Positions 8,749 through 18,500 of a stretch of 64,000 nucleotides of DNA are shown here, piece after piece. The notes below the pieces were generated by a model. That model had not been told where the DNA came from and ran no database searches. It saw nothing but the letters and a program-made list of their open reading frames with translations. The number at the start of each line of letters is the position of its first letter. Position 1 is the stretch's first letter. The position numbers and the translations under genes are program-made. This DNA is from Mycobacterium sp. BK086 (GTDB taxonomy: Bacteria > Actinomycetota > Actinomycetes > Mycobacteriales > Mycobacteriaceae): positions 124,001 through 188,000 of the forward strand of contig SNWL01000010.1 of NCBI GenBank assembly GCA_004362315.1, given 5' to 3'.

Positions 8749-10737
8749 TCAGTGAATCTGGCGCCCCAACGCATCCACGAGACCAGAATTCAAGAACTCC
8801 GTCGCCGCATACCCGCCCGACGTCAACGCTGCGATCGTGTTCGGGTCGTCGACGATGATGGTGGCGCCGCGGTAGTCGACGAACGGCTGCGGCAGCCCGT
8901 TGTACGACCCCTGCCCGGCGGCCTTGTCGGTGCGCAACACCACCCGGGCGTTCGGCGCCGCCGAATTCACCTGTGCCACATCGGGAATCGGCCGGGTTTG
9001 TCCGTTGTCGGTGCTGCTTCGCTGCCAGGTGTCGGTGTAGCGGAAGCCCAGGCCCTGCAGGTAGGCCGCGGCCGGTGAATCCGCCAACTCCGCCGCCACC
9101 CCGGCGTCGGAGACGGTCAGCACCTCGATCGTCTTGCCGTCGAACGCCGGATGCGCCGAGCGCAGATCAGCCTGCGCCGCCGCGGCGGAGTCCAGCAGCT
9201 GCTTGGCCTTATCGCTGCGGCCCAGGATCCGGCCCACCCAGCCGAGCTGGTTCTGCCAGGTCCAGTCGGTGCCGGTCGGGCGGCCCACCGTCGGAGCGAT
9301 CGCCGTCAGCTTGCCGTAGCTGGCGTCGTCGAGATCGCCGGTCGCGATGATGACATCCGGTTTGGCCGCGGCCACCGCAGTCATGTCGAGGCTGGGCAGC
9401 ACCGGGAAGCCGTCGGTCACCAGCTGCTTGTCCCAGCTCGGCAACACCCCGCCGGCGGCCACCATGACCACGGGCTGAACTCCCAGCGACAGCACCGCCT
9501 CACCGTCCCCGGGTCCCAGCGCGGCCACCGCGTGCGGCCGCTGATCGAGGCGGGTGGTGCCATGCGCATGCACCAACGTCTGAGGGGTGTAACCGGGTGC
9601 GCTGGACTGCGGCCACCACACCAGCGTCGCGGCGACCGCCACCACCACCGCCAGCACGGCGGCGATCCACCACCGGCGTCGACGCCCACCCCCGCCGACC
9701 GTCCCGCCATACACGGATCCCGACCCTGGGCCCGCGCCGCCGGCCAGCGCCCCGGCCGTCCACTGCCCCGGCGGGGCCGGTGGCGGCACCGCCGGGCCGC
9801 GCGGCCCGCTGAAGTGCCCACTGGGATAGGTCACCGCCGCATCCGGCGACCTCCCCGACAACGGAGTCCACTCACCCGCGCGCGGGGGCGGCACCACCAC
9901 CGGCGCCGTCGGCCCCATGTCCAGCGCCGCGGCAGCCGCCCGCGCCAGCTCCTGCGCCGTGCCGTAGCGCTCGGCCGGGTTCTTGGCCATTGCCCTGGCG
10001 ATCACCGCGTCCATCGCCGGCGGCAGGCCAACCAGCTGTTCGCTGGGCCGCGGCGGCGGGGCATACAGATGGGCGGCAATCACCGCCGACATCGCGCCGC
10101 CGAACGGCATCCGCCCGGTCAGCAGCCGATACAACGAACAGCCCAGCGCGTAGACGTCGGCGCGGCCGTCGACCGGATCACCGGCCAGCGCCTCGGGGGC
10201 GGCGTAGGCCACCGTGGTCATCACCGCGCCGGTCTGGGTCAGGCCCACCGCCTCATCCAGCGCCCGGGCGATGCCGAAATCAGCCAGAAACACCCGCTGC
10301 CCGTCGGCGGACAGCAGAAAGTTGGCCGGTTTGACGTCACGGTGCACCAGATGGCGCCCGTGGGCGTAATCCAGTGCCTTGGCCACCTCGCCGACGATGT
10401 GCACCGCGCGGCCAGCCGTCATCCGGCCTTCCTCGAGCTCCTTCTGCGCATCCGAGCCGGCCACGTACTGCATCGCGATCCACAGCTGGCCATCGCTGGC
10501 GCCGCGGCTGTAGACCGCGACGATGTTCGGGTGATCCAGGGTGGCCGCCAGGTCGGCCTCCCGGGTGAACCGGTGCCGGAACTGCTCGTCGCGGCTGAGC
10601 TCGGCGGAGAGCACCTTGAGCGCGACCAGACGCGGCAAGACCGGGTCGGCGGCCAGATACACCGTGCCCATCCCCCCAGCACCGAGTTCTTGCTGAATGC
10701 GGTAACCCCCGATGACCGCACCGGCATCCAACGCCAC
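8749..10737 (-). CDS. Ser/Thr protein kinase with extracellular siderophore-binding-like domain
   Basis: A 662-residue membrane kinase. Residues 12-275 form a Hanks-type kinase: GAGGMGTV loop (19-26), Lys41 in [15 protein letters not shown] starting at His132 and then DFGIA. A Pro/Gly-rich juxtamembrane stretch leads to one membrane helix (about 353-375, [20 protein letters not shown]). The outer 285 residues resemble the FecB/TroA-type iron-siderophore binding proteins ([29 protein letters not shown]). The expected design is a kinase that senses a bound ligand outside the cell; ligand identity is unknown. It starts 9 bases after the stop of the upstream lipoprotein gene, so the two form one operon. 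Confidence 0.88.
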   Translation of the reverse strand: MALDAGAVIGGYRIQQELGAGGMGTVYLAADPVLPRLVALKVLSAELSRDEQFRHRFTREADLAATLDHPNIVAVYSRGASDGQLWIAMQYVAGSDAQKELEEGRMTAGRAVHIVGEVAKALDYAHGRHLVHRDVKPANFLLSADGQRVFLADFGIARALDEAVGLTQTGAVMTTVAYAAPEALAGDPVDGRADVYALGCSLYRLLTGRMPFGGAMSAVIAAHLYAPPPRPSEQLVGLPPAMDAVIARAMAKNPAERYGTAQELARAAAAALDMGPTAPVVVPPPRAGEWTPLSGRSPDAAVTYPSGHFSGPRGPAVPPPAPPGQWTAGALAGGAGPGSGSVYGGTVGGGGRRRRWWIAAVLAVVVAVAATLVWWPQSSAPGYTPQTLVHAHGTTRLDQRPHAVAALGPGDGEAVLSLGVQPVVMVAAGGVLPSWDKQLVTDGFPVLPSLDMTAVAAAKPDVIIATGDLDDASYGKLTAIAPTVGRPTGTDWTWQNQLGWVGRILGRSDKAKQLLDSAAAAQADLRSAHPAFDGKTIEVLTVSDAGVAAELADSPAAAYLQGLGFRYTDTWQRSSTDNGQTRPIPDVAQVNSAAPNARVVLRTDKAAGQGSYNGLPQPFVDYRGATIIVDDPNTIAALTSGGYAATEFLNSGLVDALGRQIH

Positions 10738-10746
10738 GTCGCGCCC

Positions 10747-12018
10747 CTACTTGCCGGCCAGAATGCGGTACTGCGCCGAGACCTGCTGCATCGCATCGGC
10801 TTCGTCGGCGGAGAACACCGTGAACGCATAACGGTCGGCCGAGGCCACGCACTTGTAATGCCACTGCACGCGCTGCCACGACGTCGCCGCGGTATCGGGC
10901 AGCGCACCCTTGACCCGCACGAAACACCGGGCCCGCGGCAACCCGTGCACTTCCTTCGGCACCGCGCCGATCCCGTTGGTCGACCGCAGCGCCTGCACCA
11001 GTTGGGTGGCGAGCTGGGTTGCGCTGTCGGGATTCAGGGCCTGATACACCGTGGCCAACCGCTGACCCACCTCGTCGACGCCGGCAGTTTTCAACCACGC
11101 TGTCGCCGCTACTGGGTCATCCTCGAAGTGCAACCAGCCCGCGGTCGGCCACGCACCGATGATGGCAGGCGCCTTGTGGTCGGGGGCCTGCAACGTGTGG
11201 GCCAGCAGCTGGCCCGTCGGATCCAGGGGCAGCTGGGCCATCTTGTCCGGCGGGGTCGGCACGAACTTGTCGATCAACGGCTTCTGCAGAATCAGCGCCT
11301 GCTGCACCAACAGGTCCGGACCGGCACCCAGGATGTTGTCGGCGGTCCGCGCAATCTGCACCAGGACGTACGGTCCGTGGGCCGTGAAACTGTGCACCAC
11401 GTGGGCGCCAGACACGTCATAGCCGGTGGCCAGCGCGTCCGGATGACCCGGTATCGGTTTGGGATACGGCGCCGAGGCACCCGCCGGCGGGGGATCCTTA
11501 GCGGCCATCTCCCCGGCAGCCGCCGCGGCCGCGGCCGGATCGGGGAAGCGCAGCACCAGGATCTGCAGACTCCGCGGCTGGCTGGCCCCCTCTGCGGTGA
11601 CCCGCAGCGTGGAGAATCCAGCGATCAACCCGTGGGCAGCGACGACGTCCCCGAGCGGGGCGGCCAGCACGTTGTTGACGGAAATCGTGGCACCGTCGGG
11701 CATCACCCCGGTTAGCGCCGTGTCCAGGACCGAGCTGCGGGCCCGGATCGCGTCATCGACCTGCCAGGGACCGACCGTGAACGCGGCCAGCCGCTGAGAT
11801 TCCAGGATGCTCTGGCTGGCACGGTTATCACCTGCGGTGCCGTAGGGATGGCTGGCGGCGGTCTCGTACGGTCCGGTGTCCATCAACGCCACGCTCGCGC
11901 CATCGGAATCGGTCGACTCGGGCGCCTTGACCGCCAGCCCGGCCACGGTGGACGAACACCCGGCCAACACCCCAACCAGCAGTGCAGCCAGCCCGACCCG
12001 CACCGTCGACCTGCTCAT
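10747..12018 (-). CDS. Lipoprotein, DUF7373-like family
   Basis: A 423-residue exported lipoprotein. The N-terminus is a basic start, a hydrophobic stretch and the lipobox LAGC with Cys21. ATG 12018 is chosen since it puts the signal peptide at the very start; an upstream start at 12078 would add 20 residues in front of it. The body resembles a mycobacterial lipoprotein family of unknown function (DUF7373, by recall). Two Cys residues near the C-terminus (RARCFVRVKG, WHYKCVAS) could form a disulfide. It is first in an operon with the sensor kinase, so it may deliver or scaffold the ligand for the kinase; that is inference. Confidence 0.8.
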   Translation of the reverse strand: MSRSTVRVGLAALLVGVLAGCSSTVAGLAVKAPESTDSDGASVALMDTGPYETAASHPYGTAGDNRASQSILESQRLAAFTVGPWQVDDAIRARSSVLDTALTGVMPDGATISVNNVLAAPLGDVVAAHGLIAGFSTLRVTAEGASQPRSLQILVLRFPDPAAAAAAAGEMAAKDPPPAGASAPYPKPIPGHPDALATGYDVSGAHVVHSFTAHGPYVLVQIARTADNILGAGPDLLVQQALILQKPLIDKFVPTPPDKMAQLPLDPTGQLLAHTLQAPDHKAPAIIGAWPTAGWLHFEDDPVAATAWLKTAGVDEVGQRLATVYQALNPDSATQLATQLVQALRSTNGIGAVPKEVHGLPRARCFVRVKGALPDTAATSWQRVQWHYKCVASADRYAFTVFSADEADAMQQVSAQYRILAGK

Positions 12019-12413
12019 GGCCCCCTCCGCCGCATCAGCCCCCGCCGCGCTGCGATATCCGTCTTCAGCTAACAACATTTACCACCACAACGACTGTCGG
12101 CGCGGTCAACCGGCCGCACGCCCGGCCCGGCCAACGCATGACTAGCGTTCACGCTCGCCGCGAGCCGGGCGAGAAGAATCGAAAAGAAGTATTTCTCCGC
12201 CGCGATGTGCATTGCGAAAATCCGCCATTCACCACAACAATCGCCGCCGCCGGTCGCCAATCGGGCGCCGGCCGATCGCCGAATCGAAAAGCGTTGTGCT
12301 GGATGGATATCCGTCTAAGAACTAGCCCACGATATTCACAGAAAGATATCCGTCCCCAGCTCCCGAATAACCGTCGCCGATCGTCGGAGTCAATTCCTAA
12401 AATGGAAGCAGAA
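12019..12413. promoter_or_regulatory. Divergent intergenic region, 395 bases
   Basis: Lies between the lipoprotein/kinase operon (leftward) and the DnaB-N-like gene pair (rightward), so both promoters should be here. The stretch 12170-12400 is clearly more AT-rich than its surroundings (GAAAAGAAGTATTTCTCC and similar). A long open frame runs through it, but its composition is not coding-like. No RNA gene recognised. Confidence 0.45.
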
Positions 12414-12701
12414 ATGGACGCAACGACGACCGCACTGCGTTTCCCGTACTGGCGCTCCGGAGACCCGCTTATGTATCAGCTCACGATCGACCACCAGGGC
12501 CAGCGGTGCACCAGCCGGCACCGCCGGTTCGAGGGCGCCCATCGAGCGCTCGTCGCGTTCGTCGTGGTCACCGACTGTTATCTGCACGAGCAACCTGTCG
12601 CCGGCCTCGAACGGCGCTATCTGCTCGTGCAGCCAACACCGTCGCCGCGCCGCCCCCAGTGCGCCGGCCACGCGCTCATCGAAGCCCTGACGACGCCATG
12701 A
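12414..12701 (+). CDS. Conserved-type hypothetical protein upstream of DnaB-N-like gene
   Basis: A 95-residue soluble protein starting at ATG 12414 with GGAAG close upstream; ATG 12402 is an alternative. It is rich in Arg and His, with a compact N-terminal beta-like part (YQLTIDHQGQRCTSRHRRFE). I do not recognise the family. Its stop overlaps the start of the next gene (ATGA), so the two are translationally coupled and probably work together. Confidence 0.6.
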   Translation: MDATTTALRFPYWRSGDPLMYQLTIDHQGQRCTSRHRRFEGAHRALVAFVVVTDCYLHEQPVAGLERRYLLVQPTPSPRRPQCAGHALIEALTTP

Positions 12702-13270
12702 CCGCGACCACCGATCAACGGCCCGCCACTCGGCGCTTGACGTCAGATTCCCGTGCGGAATCCATTGTCCGGCAGTGGGAACCCGAGCACCAACTACTCG
12801 GGGCACTGATGCACCTGAGCGCGGCGCGCGTCACCCCACTCCTCGCCCTGGTGCCCGACCATGCCATCCACCACCCGATGACTCGGTGGGCCTACGAACT
12901 CATCCGGGCGCTCGTCGAATCCGGCCGCGATCCCGACCCGGTCGCCGTGCTGGCCGCCGGCAGCCGACAACCGGCTCGCGCAGCGCTGGATCCAGTGGGA
13001 GCGCCCACCCCCACCCAGCACCACCGGCTCGCGCTGTACCTGGCCGACGCCTACACCCACACCCTCTCCCCTAGCGCCGCGACCAGTTACGCCCGCGATG
13101 TCCTCGACCAGGCCTACCGCCGCAGCTTTCGCGCGCACGGCATGGCGATGGTCTGCCTCGCCGACGCCGGCGCCGACCGCGACACCCTCACCGACCACTT
13201 CGCCGCGGCGTGGGAGGAGCTCGCCGACCTATCCCGTCGCAGCCGACGATGCAGTCCTCCGGCAGCATGA
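12698..13270 (+). CDS. DnaB N-terminal-domain-like protein without helicase domain
   Basis: A 190-residue protein. Residues 28-85 (EHQLLGALMHLSAARVTPLL, then HPMTRWAYELIRALVESGRD) match the pattern of the DnaB helicase N-terminal helical domain, which binds primase and stabilises the hexamer. No Walker A or RecA-like core follows, so it is not a helicase itself. It may interact with host DnaB, DnaG or the relaxase-helicase; inferred. Start ATG 12698 overlaps the previous stop codon. In-frame sequence continues upstream to 12506 but overlaps the previous gene completely. Confidence 0.65.
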   Translation: MTATTDQRPATRRLTSDSRAESIVRQWEPEHQLLGALMHLSAARVTPLLALVPDHAIHHPMTRWAYELIRALVESGRDPDPVAVLAAGSRQPARAALDPVGAPTPTQHHRLALYLADAYTHTLSPSAATSYARDVLDQAYRRSFRAHGMAMVCLADAGADRDTLTDHFAAAWEELADLSRRSRRCSPPAA

Positions 13271-13318
13271 CCGGCCGCGCTGGCCGCGCTGCGCAGCGAA
13301 TTGCGTTTCGCCCCAAGC

Positions 13319-13741
13319 TCAGTTCAGGATCTGACCACCCTCGCCGGACAGCAGCACCGATAGCCGTGCCCGCCATGCCTGCAGCTGCTCGGGTGTCAGC
13401 CGCGTCCACTCGGTGACCTCGCCAACTATGCGCAATGGGGCGCCACTGCGGTAGGACCGCGTCGGATTGCCCGGGAACTTCTTATCGGTCACGTTCGGGT
13501 CGTTCTCGAACTCTCCGGTCGGCTCCACTTCGTACACCCTGGGGACGGCCTGTCCCGCGGCGAGTTCAGCGGCGACTTCGGCAGCCAGGCCTGCGCCATC
13601 CACCAGAGCGGTGAAGTAGATGTGGTTCATCACGATCTCGGGACGGTAGTTCGATGGCCGACCCGCAGTGAGGAACTCCCCCGCCCTCAAATCCGCGGTC
13701 GTGCCATGGAAGAACGGACCCTCACCAAGCGGTTGAGACAC
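13319..13741 (-). CDS. arr: Arr-type rifamycin ADP-ribosyltransferase
   Basis: A 140-residue enzyme matching the whole Arr family in length and order of motifs: FFHGTTADLRAGEFLTAG, then SNY, HIYFTA, VYEVEPTGEFENDPN and TDKKFPGNPTRSYRS. Arr uses NAD to ADP-ribosylate the C23 hydroxyl of rifamycins and so blocks their binding to RNA polymerase. The start is GTG 13741 with GGAGG 8 bases upstream. It is a stand-alone gene, convergent with the DnaB-N-like gene and followed by its 3' end 48 bases away. The His and Tyr of HGTT and IYFTA are the NAD-binding residues of the fold. Activity on rifampicin is expected from the family, not shown here. Confidence 0.93.
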   Translation of the reverse strand: MSQPLGEGPFFHGTTADLRAGEFLTAGRPSNYRPEIVMNHIYFTALVDGAGLAAEVAAELAAGQAVPRVYEVEPTGEFENDPNVTDKKFPGNPTRSYRSGAPLRIVGEVTEWTRLTPEQLQAWRARLSVLLSGEGGQILN

Positions 13742-13954
13742 CTAGAAATCCTCCCGAGTCGCTGCGACGCGCCATCATGGCCCACCACCCGGGCCTTGCC
13801 GCAAGCCCCCACCCCTGCCCTATTCTGAAAGTGGCACGGGTGGCGTCGATCTCACGCAGCCAACCCCCAAGTCGCCGGATAAGGCCCGGTCATCGCCGGC
13901 GGCATCGGAGCACGGCCTGAACTCCACCCCGCAACACCGCGCTGACGCGCGGCA

Positions 13955-13972
13955 GGCCGCCTCCCGGCGGCC
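13955..13972. repeat. GC-rich hairpin in the 13742-14281 gap
   Basis: GGCCGCC-TCCC-GGCGGCC is a perfect 7-bp stem with a 4-base loop. The 540-base gap between arr and the 179-residue gene has no supported gene; it contains this hairpin and the longer inverted repeat at 14121-14174. Confidence 0.45.
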
Positions 13973-14120
13973 CTATCCGTAGCCCCTCACCTCACTAGCC
14001 GTCAGCGTGCGCCCAGTGTGACCGACAGGGACCCCGTCACCGTCAACCCACGCCCGGCGGGCTCGCCCGTTCTCCGCTTCCGCTCGCTGGCGCTCACGTC
14101 CGCTGCGCCCGTGCGGCTCC

Positions 14121-14174
14121 GGCGGCATTTTCGGCCCTACCCAGCTCGCTGCCGCTCGCGGCCGAAAATCCGCC
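14121..14174. repeat. Long imperfect inverted repeat, candidate transfer or replication site
   Basis: The left arm GGCGGCATTTTCGGCC (14121-14136) pairs with the right arm GGCCGAAAATCCGCC (14160-14174) with one irregularity, around a 23-base loop. AT-rich cores inside GC arms are typical of protein-binding stem-loops near oriT or replication origins. It lies 1.4 kb before the relaxase start. No nick site can be identified by eye. Confidence 0.45.
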
Positions 14175-14281
14175 TCCAGCTTGACCGCCGGACTCTTCGG
14201 GGTTGACGGCGCCACCCCGCCGGTCCCCCTACCCCCACGCCAACCGGCGCATCCCCAGCAGAAGCGAAACGGAGCACGATC

Positions 14282-14821
14282 ATGACCCTCTCGCCCACCA
14301 GCGTCCACACCACACCCCCGGCCCTGATCACCCACATCGTGGCCACCCTGCGCGGCGACCAGCACGCCGACCTGTCCGTGCACCACGCCCGCACCCCCGA
14401 CGCGCGCATCGCCGTCACCTTCAGCGGAATCCTGATGGTGCTCTACAGCTGCCAGGCCGCCCAGGGACTCCTGGAAGCCTTCACCGCCGCCCGCGGCCAC
14501 ATCGCCGCCATCCCCCGCGAATTGCCGCCCCCGCCAGCCGATCCCGCCGAGCCCTTTGTACGGACCACGGTGTCGGTCGAATGGACCCGCCGCCCCCACT
14601 ACGCCGCCACCGCACAAATGACCCTCAACCAGAAGAAGGACCACATCGTGCACTGGACCGAGCTCTACACCGGCCCCATCACCTGGCGCATCCGCGACCA
14701 ACGGGCCCTGCTGTCCACCCTCGAGACCCTCACCGAGGTGCACCGCACCGCCACCGCGGTCTTCCTCGACGGCAACCAGTACAGCGCCGACCCCGCCGAC
14801 ACCAACTTCCCCGCCGCATAG
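14282..14821 (+). CDS. Hypothetical protein of the transfer region
   Basis: A 179-residue soluble protein with no signal peptide or membrane segment. It is rich in Thr, Ala and His and contains a repeated Trp/Arg-flanked beta pattern (TVSVEWTRRPHY; HWTELYTGPITWRI). I do not recognise the family. ATG 14282 directly follows a GC-rich leader without a clear ribosome site (GAAGCGAAACGGAGC lies about 10 bases upstream). Its position between the candidate oriT-like repeat and the relaxase suggests a role in transfer, but this is only context. Confidence 0.7.
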   Translation: MTLSPTSVHTTPPALITHIVATLRGDQHADLSVHHARTPDARIAVTFSGILMVLYSCQAAQGLLEAFTAARGHIAAIPRELPPPPADPAEPFVRTTVSVEWTRRPHYAATAQMTLNQKKDHIVHWTELYTGPITWRIRDQRALLSTLETLTEVHRTATAVFLDGNQYSADPADTNFPAA

Positions 14822-14892
14822 TCCGGTCCCCGCCCGGTCGCGCCGCACACCACGGCCGGCCGGGCGGGACCACCACCGCTGACCGCCCACAG

Positions 14893-15339
14893 TCACAGCG
14901 CAGGTTCGGGATTCACCCCCGCCACGTGTTCCGGCGGCGTATCCACACGCACCGGAACGTCGACCATCGCAGGCTCGACACCACCACCAGCCGCCGGCGC
15001 ACCCGCGCGCGCCACCCGCAACAACTCGCGGACCGCCTTCACCTCCAGACCGGCCATCCCGGCGATACCACGCACACTCTCCCCCCGAGCCGCCATCGCC
15101 GCCAACGCCGTCCCGCACGCCAACCGCTGCTCCTCGCGACGCGCATCCGCCTGCTGCCGCAGCGCGCTGACCTTCTCGGCCAACCAATCGTCCACCGCGT
15201 CAGCCCGCTCCCGCGCCGAAAAGAACGCCGCCAAATCCGCCATATTCGCCCGCGTCCGGGCCGCCAACTCCTCCGCGGCGGCCAACGCCGCCGTCCGCGC
15301 CGCGGCTCGCGCCGCCTTCGTCGTCGCACCATAAGCCAT
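14893..15339 (-). CDS. Small helical protein with C-terminal HTH, divergent from the relaxase
   Basis: A 148-residue, highly Ala/Arg-rich helical protein. Residues 88-112 (ARGESVRGIAGMAGLEVKAV) look like a helix-turn-helix, and the preceding segment could be a coiled coil. It is transcribed away from the relaxase gene and shares its 200-base divergent region, a common place for a relaxosome accessory protein or a repressor of transfer. ATG 15339 is chosen; TTG 15363 and GTG 15348 are alternatives. The family is not recognised. Confidence 0.65.
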   Translation of the reverse strand: MAYGATTKAARAAARTAALAAAEELAARTRANMADLAAFFSARERADAVDDWLAEKVSALRQQADARREEQRLACGTALAAMAARGESVRGIAGMAGLEVKAVRELLRVARAGAPAAGGGVEPAMVDVPVRVDTPPEHVAGVNPEPAL

Positions 15340-15541
15340 ACCCCGCACGCTAAACCCAGCCAAACCCCTTATGCCTCACCCAAATCACCCGAATCGCCAC
15401 ACCATCGCGCACCCACCGTCACCTCCACCAGCCCTCACCCAGGCCAGAGATCGGCCATCACACCTCTTGCATTCAGGTCACGAAAAAGTTGAGAACCGCC
15501 GTCGCGCAAGCCCCCGCAGCTCCCTAACGTCGAAGCCGGTG
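15340..15541. promoter_or_regulatory. Divergent promoter region between HTH protein and relaxase
   Basis: About 200 bases between the small HTH gene and the MobF relaxase. It is the natural location for the relaxase promoter and possibly the nick region, since MobF relaxases often act next to their own gene. TTGCATTCAGG at 15466-15476 is a conceivable -35 region, but no clean -10 pair is visible. I see no perfect inverted repeat here. Confidence 0.4.
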
Positions 15542-18500
15542 ATGGGATTACACAAACTGACCGCCGGGGACGGATACCTGTATCTGATCCGGCAAGTCGC
15601 CGCATCCGACGCCACCGAGCGGGGCCGACCCAGCCTGGCCGACTACTACTCCGACAAGGGCGAAAGCCCCGGTCGCTGGCAGGGCAGCGGCCTGCCCGCA
15701 CTCGGCGCACCGGCCGGGCGCGACCCCACCGATCCCACCGTCACCGAATTATGGTCCGTGCCAGCCGGATCCGAAGTCACCGAAGACCAGATGAAAGCAC
15801 TCTTCGGTGAAGGCCTGCACCCCAACGCCGAACGCATCACCCGCCACCTGGCCGGCATCGGATTCGGGCACGCCGGCGCCACGGCAGCCGCCCGGCTAGG
15901 CCGCCCGTTCCGGATCAGCCACGCGGAAAACGACTTCACCCGCCGGCTGCGCAGCGCCTACCTCAGCCACAACCTCGCCGTCGGCGCCCACCGCGACGCG
16001 GCGATCGACGACGACATCCGGGCGCGGCTGCGCAGCGCCGTCGCCACCGAGATGTTCACCGAACACTACGGTCGGCCACCGGCCGACGACCGGGAGTTCA
16101 CCGGCTTCCTCGCTCGCCAGACCCGGGCCGCCACCACCGCCGTCGCCGGCTACGACTTGACCTTCACCCCAGTCAAATCCGTATCCGCGCTGTGGGCGTT
16201 GGCGCCCCGCGCACTGGCCGAAACCATCGAGGACTGCCACCACCGCGCCGTCACCGACGCGCTGGCGTTCCTGGAAGAACATGCCGCCTTCTCCCGCACC
16301 GGAACCGACGGCATCGCCCAAGTCGACACCACCGGCCTGATCGCCGCCGTCTTCGACCATCGCGACTCCCGCGCCGGGGACCCCAACCTGCACACCCACG
16401 TCGCCGTCAGCAACAAGGTCCACACGATCGGTGCCGACGGCATCGGCCGCTGGCTGGCTCTGGACGGCACCCCGCTGTATCGCGCTACGGTCGCCGCCTC
16501 CGAGCTGTACAACACCCGCCTGGAGGCGCACCTGAGCGCCACCGTCGGGGTGCGCTTCACCGAAAGCACCACCGCCAAAGCCCGCCCCGTCCGCGAAATC
16601 GCCGGCATCCCCGTCGAATTGCTCGAACGCTGGTCCTCACGGCGGACCGCCATCGAACACCGCGTCGGCCAGCTCGCCAAAGCGTTTCAAAGCGAACACC
16701 ACCGCGAACCCACCGTCATCGAGATGCTGGCGCTGTCCCAGCAGGCCACCCTCGAGACCCGCCACGCCAAACACGAGCCCCGCTCCCTGGCCGAACAACG
16801 CCACACCTGGCACACCGAAGCCGTCGAAATCCTCGGCAGTCGACCGGCTTTGGCCGAGCTGATCACCCGCGCCACCGGACACCCGATCGCCCAGCCGCAC
16901 CCGGCGATGGCGCCGGACTGGGTCGACGAACAGGCCGCCGACATCATCACCACCCTCGCCCAGACCCGCTCCACCTGGCAGATCAACCACGTCCGCGCCG
17001 AAGCCCAGCGCCGAATGCGCTACACCGGCCGCCAACACGATCCCGACGGCCTCGACCGCCTGGTACGCAGTGCCCTGGACACCCATAGCGTCACGGTGAC
17101 CACGCACGCCGACACCGCGATGAACGAACCCTCCGCCCTGCGCCGCCGCGACGGCAGCAGCATCTACACCCGCCATGACACCACCACCTACACCAGTACC
17201 GCGCTGCTGGCCGCCGAGCGGCGCATCCTGGCCGCCACCGAACGAGCCGGCGGCATCGTCGTCGACCCGGCCAGCGTCGAGATCGGGATCAAACAGCAGC
17301 ACGCCGAACGCGGCACCCGACTCAACGACGCACAGGCCGCGATGGTCACCGAGCTGGCGACCTCAGGCCGGCGCGTCCAGCTGGCGCTGGCCCCGGCCGG
17401 CACCGGCAAGACCACCGCCATGGCCGCCCTCGCCGCGGCATGGACCACCACCGGCGGCACCGTCGTCGGGCTGGCGCCGACCGCCGCCGCAGCCGAAGTG
17501 CTCGGCGTCGACTTGGGCGCCCCCACCGACACCATCGCCAAACTCGCCCACCTCACCATGCACGCCCAGTCGCACCCGGCGTCGGCGGAGGACCCGGCCC
17601 GGAAGTGGTTCGACGCCATCGACTCCCGGATGCTGATCGTCGTCGACGAAGCCGGCATGGCCTCCACCGCCGACCTGGATGCGGTGATCGGTCACGCCCT
17701 GGCCACCGGCGCCAGTGTCCGACTGATCGGCGATGATCACCAGCTGGCCTCGGTGTCGGCGGGCGGGGTGCTGCGCGACATCGCCGAGCGAACCCCGGCT
17801 CCGACGCTGAGCGCGGTCGTGCGGTTCGGCGACGCCGACCGCGGACGGGCCGAAGGAGCGGCGAGCCTCGCACTGCGCCAGGGTGATCCGGCCGGTATCG
17901 CGTTCTATTTGGATCATCACCGCGTGCATGTCGGCGCCGACGAGGCCGCCGCCGATCACGCCTACGAGGCCTGGTCGAAAGACCGCGAGGACGGGCGCGA
18001 CGCGCTGCTGCTCGCGCCCACCAACGACCTGGTCGCCACGCTCAACCAGCGCGCCCGCCTGGACCGCCTGCGCACGGCGGGGCAGGCCTCGGCCGAGGTG
18101 CGACTGGCCGACGATCTGCTCGCCTCGGCCGGTGACATCATCACCACCCGCAGTAACGCCCGATGGTTACGTTCGGCCGACGGCACCTGGGTGCGCAACG
18201 GAAACCGGTGGCGCATCACCGACGTCGCTCCCGACGGGTCGGTGCTCGCCACCGCACTCCGCGACCCCGACATCATCGACCTGGTGCGATTGCCCGCCGA
18301 CTACGTCGCCCGCCACACCACGTTGGGCTATGCCGCCACCATCAACGCCGCCCAAGGTGTCACCGCCGACACCTGCCACGTGGTGGGCTCCGACCGGTTG
18401 TCCCGCGGCCAGCTCTACGTCGCACTCACCCGCGGCCGCGCCGAAAACCATGTGTATTTCTCCACCGCCGAAGCCGACCCGCACCGCATCCTCACTCCGA

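Noticed and set aside
9151-11715. A very long open frame on the plus strand (854 codons)
   Set aside because: It is the reverse-frame shadow of the kinase and lipoprotein genes; its Arg/His/Pro-heavy sequence has no protein family features.
13973-15187. A 404-codon minus-strand frame
   Set aside because: Gly/Val/Arg-rich shadow of the 179-residue gene and of non-coding GC-rich DNA; no ribosome site or domain.
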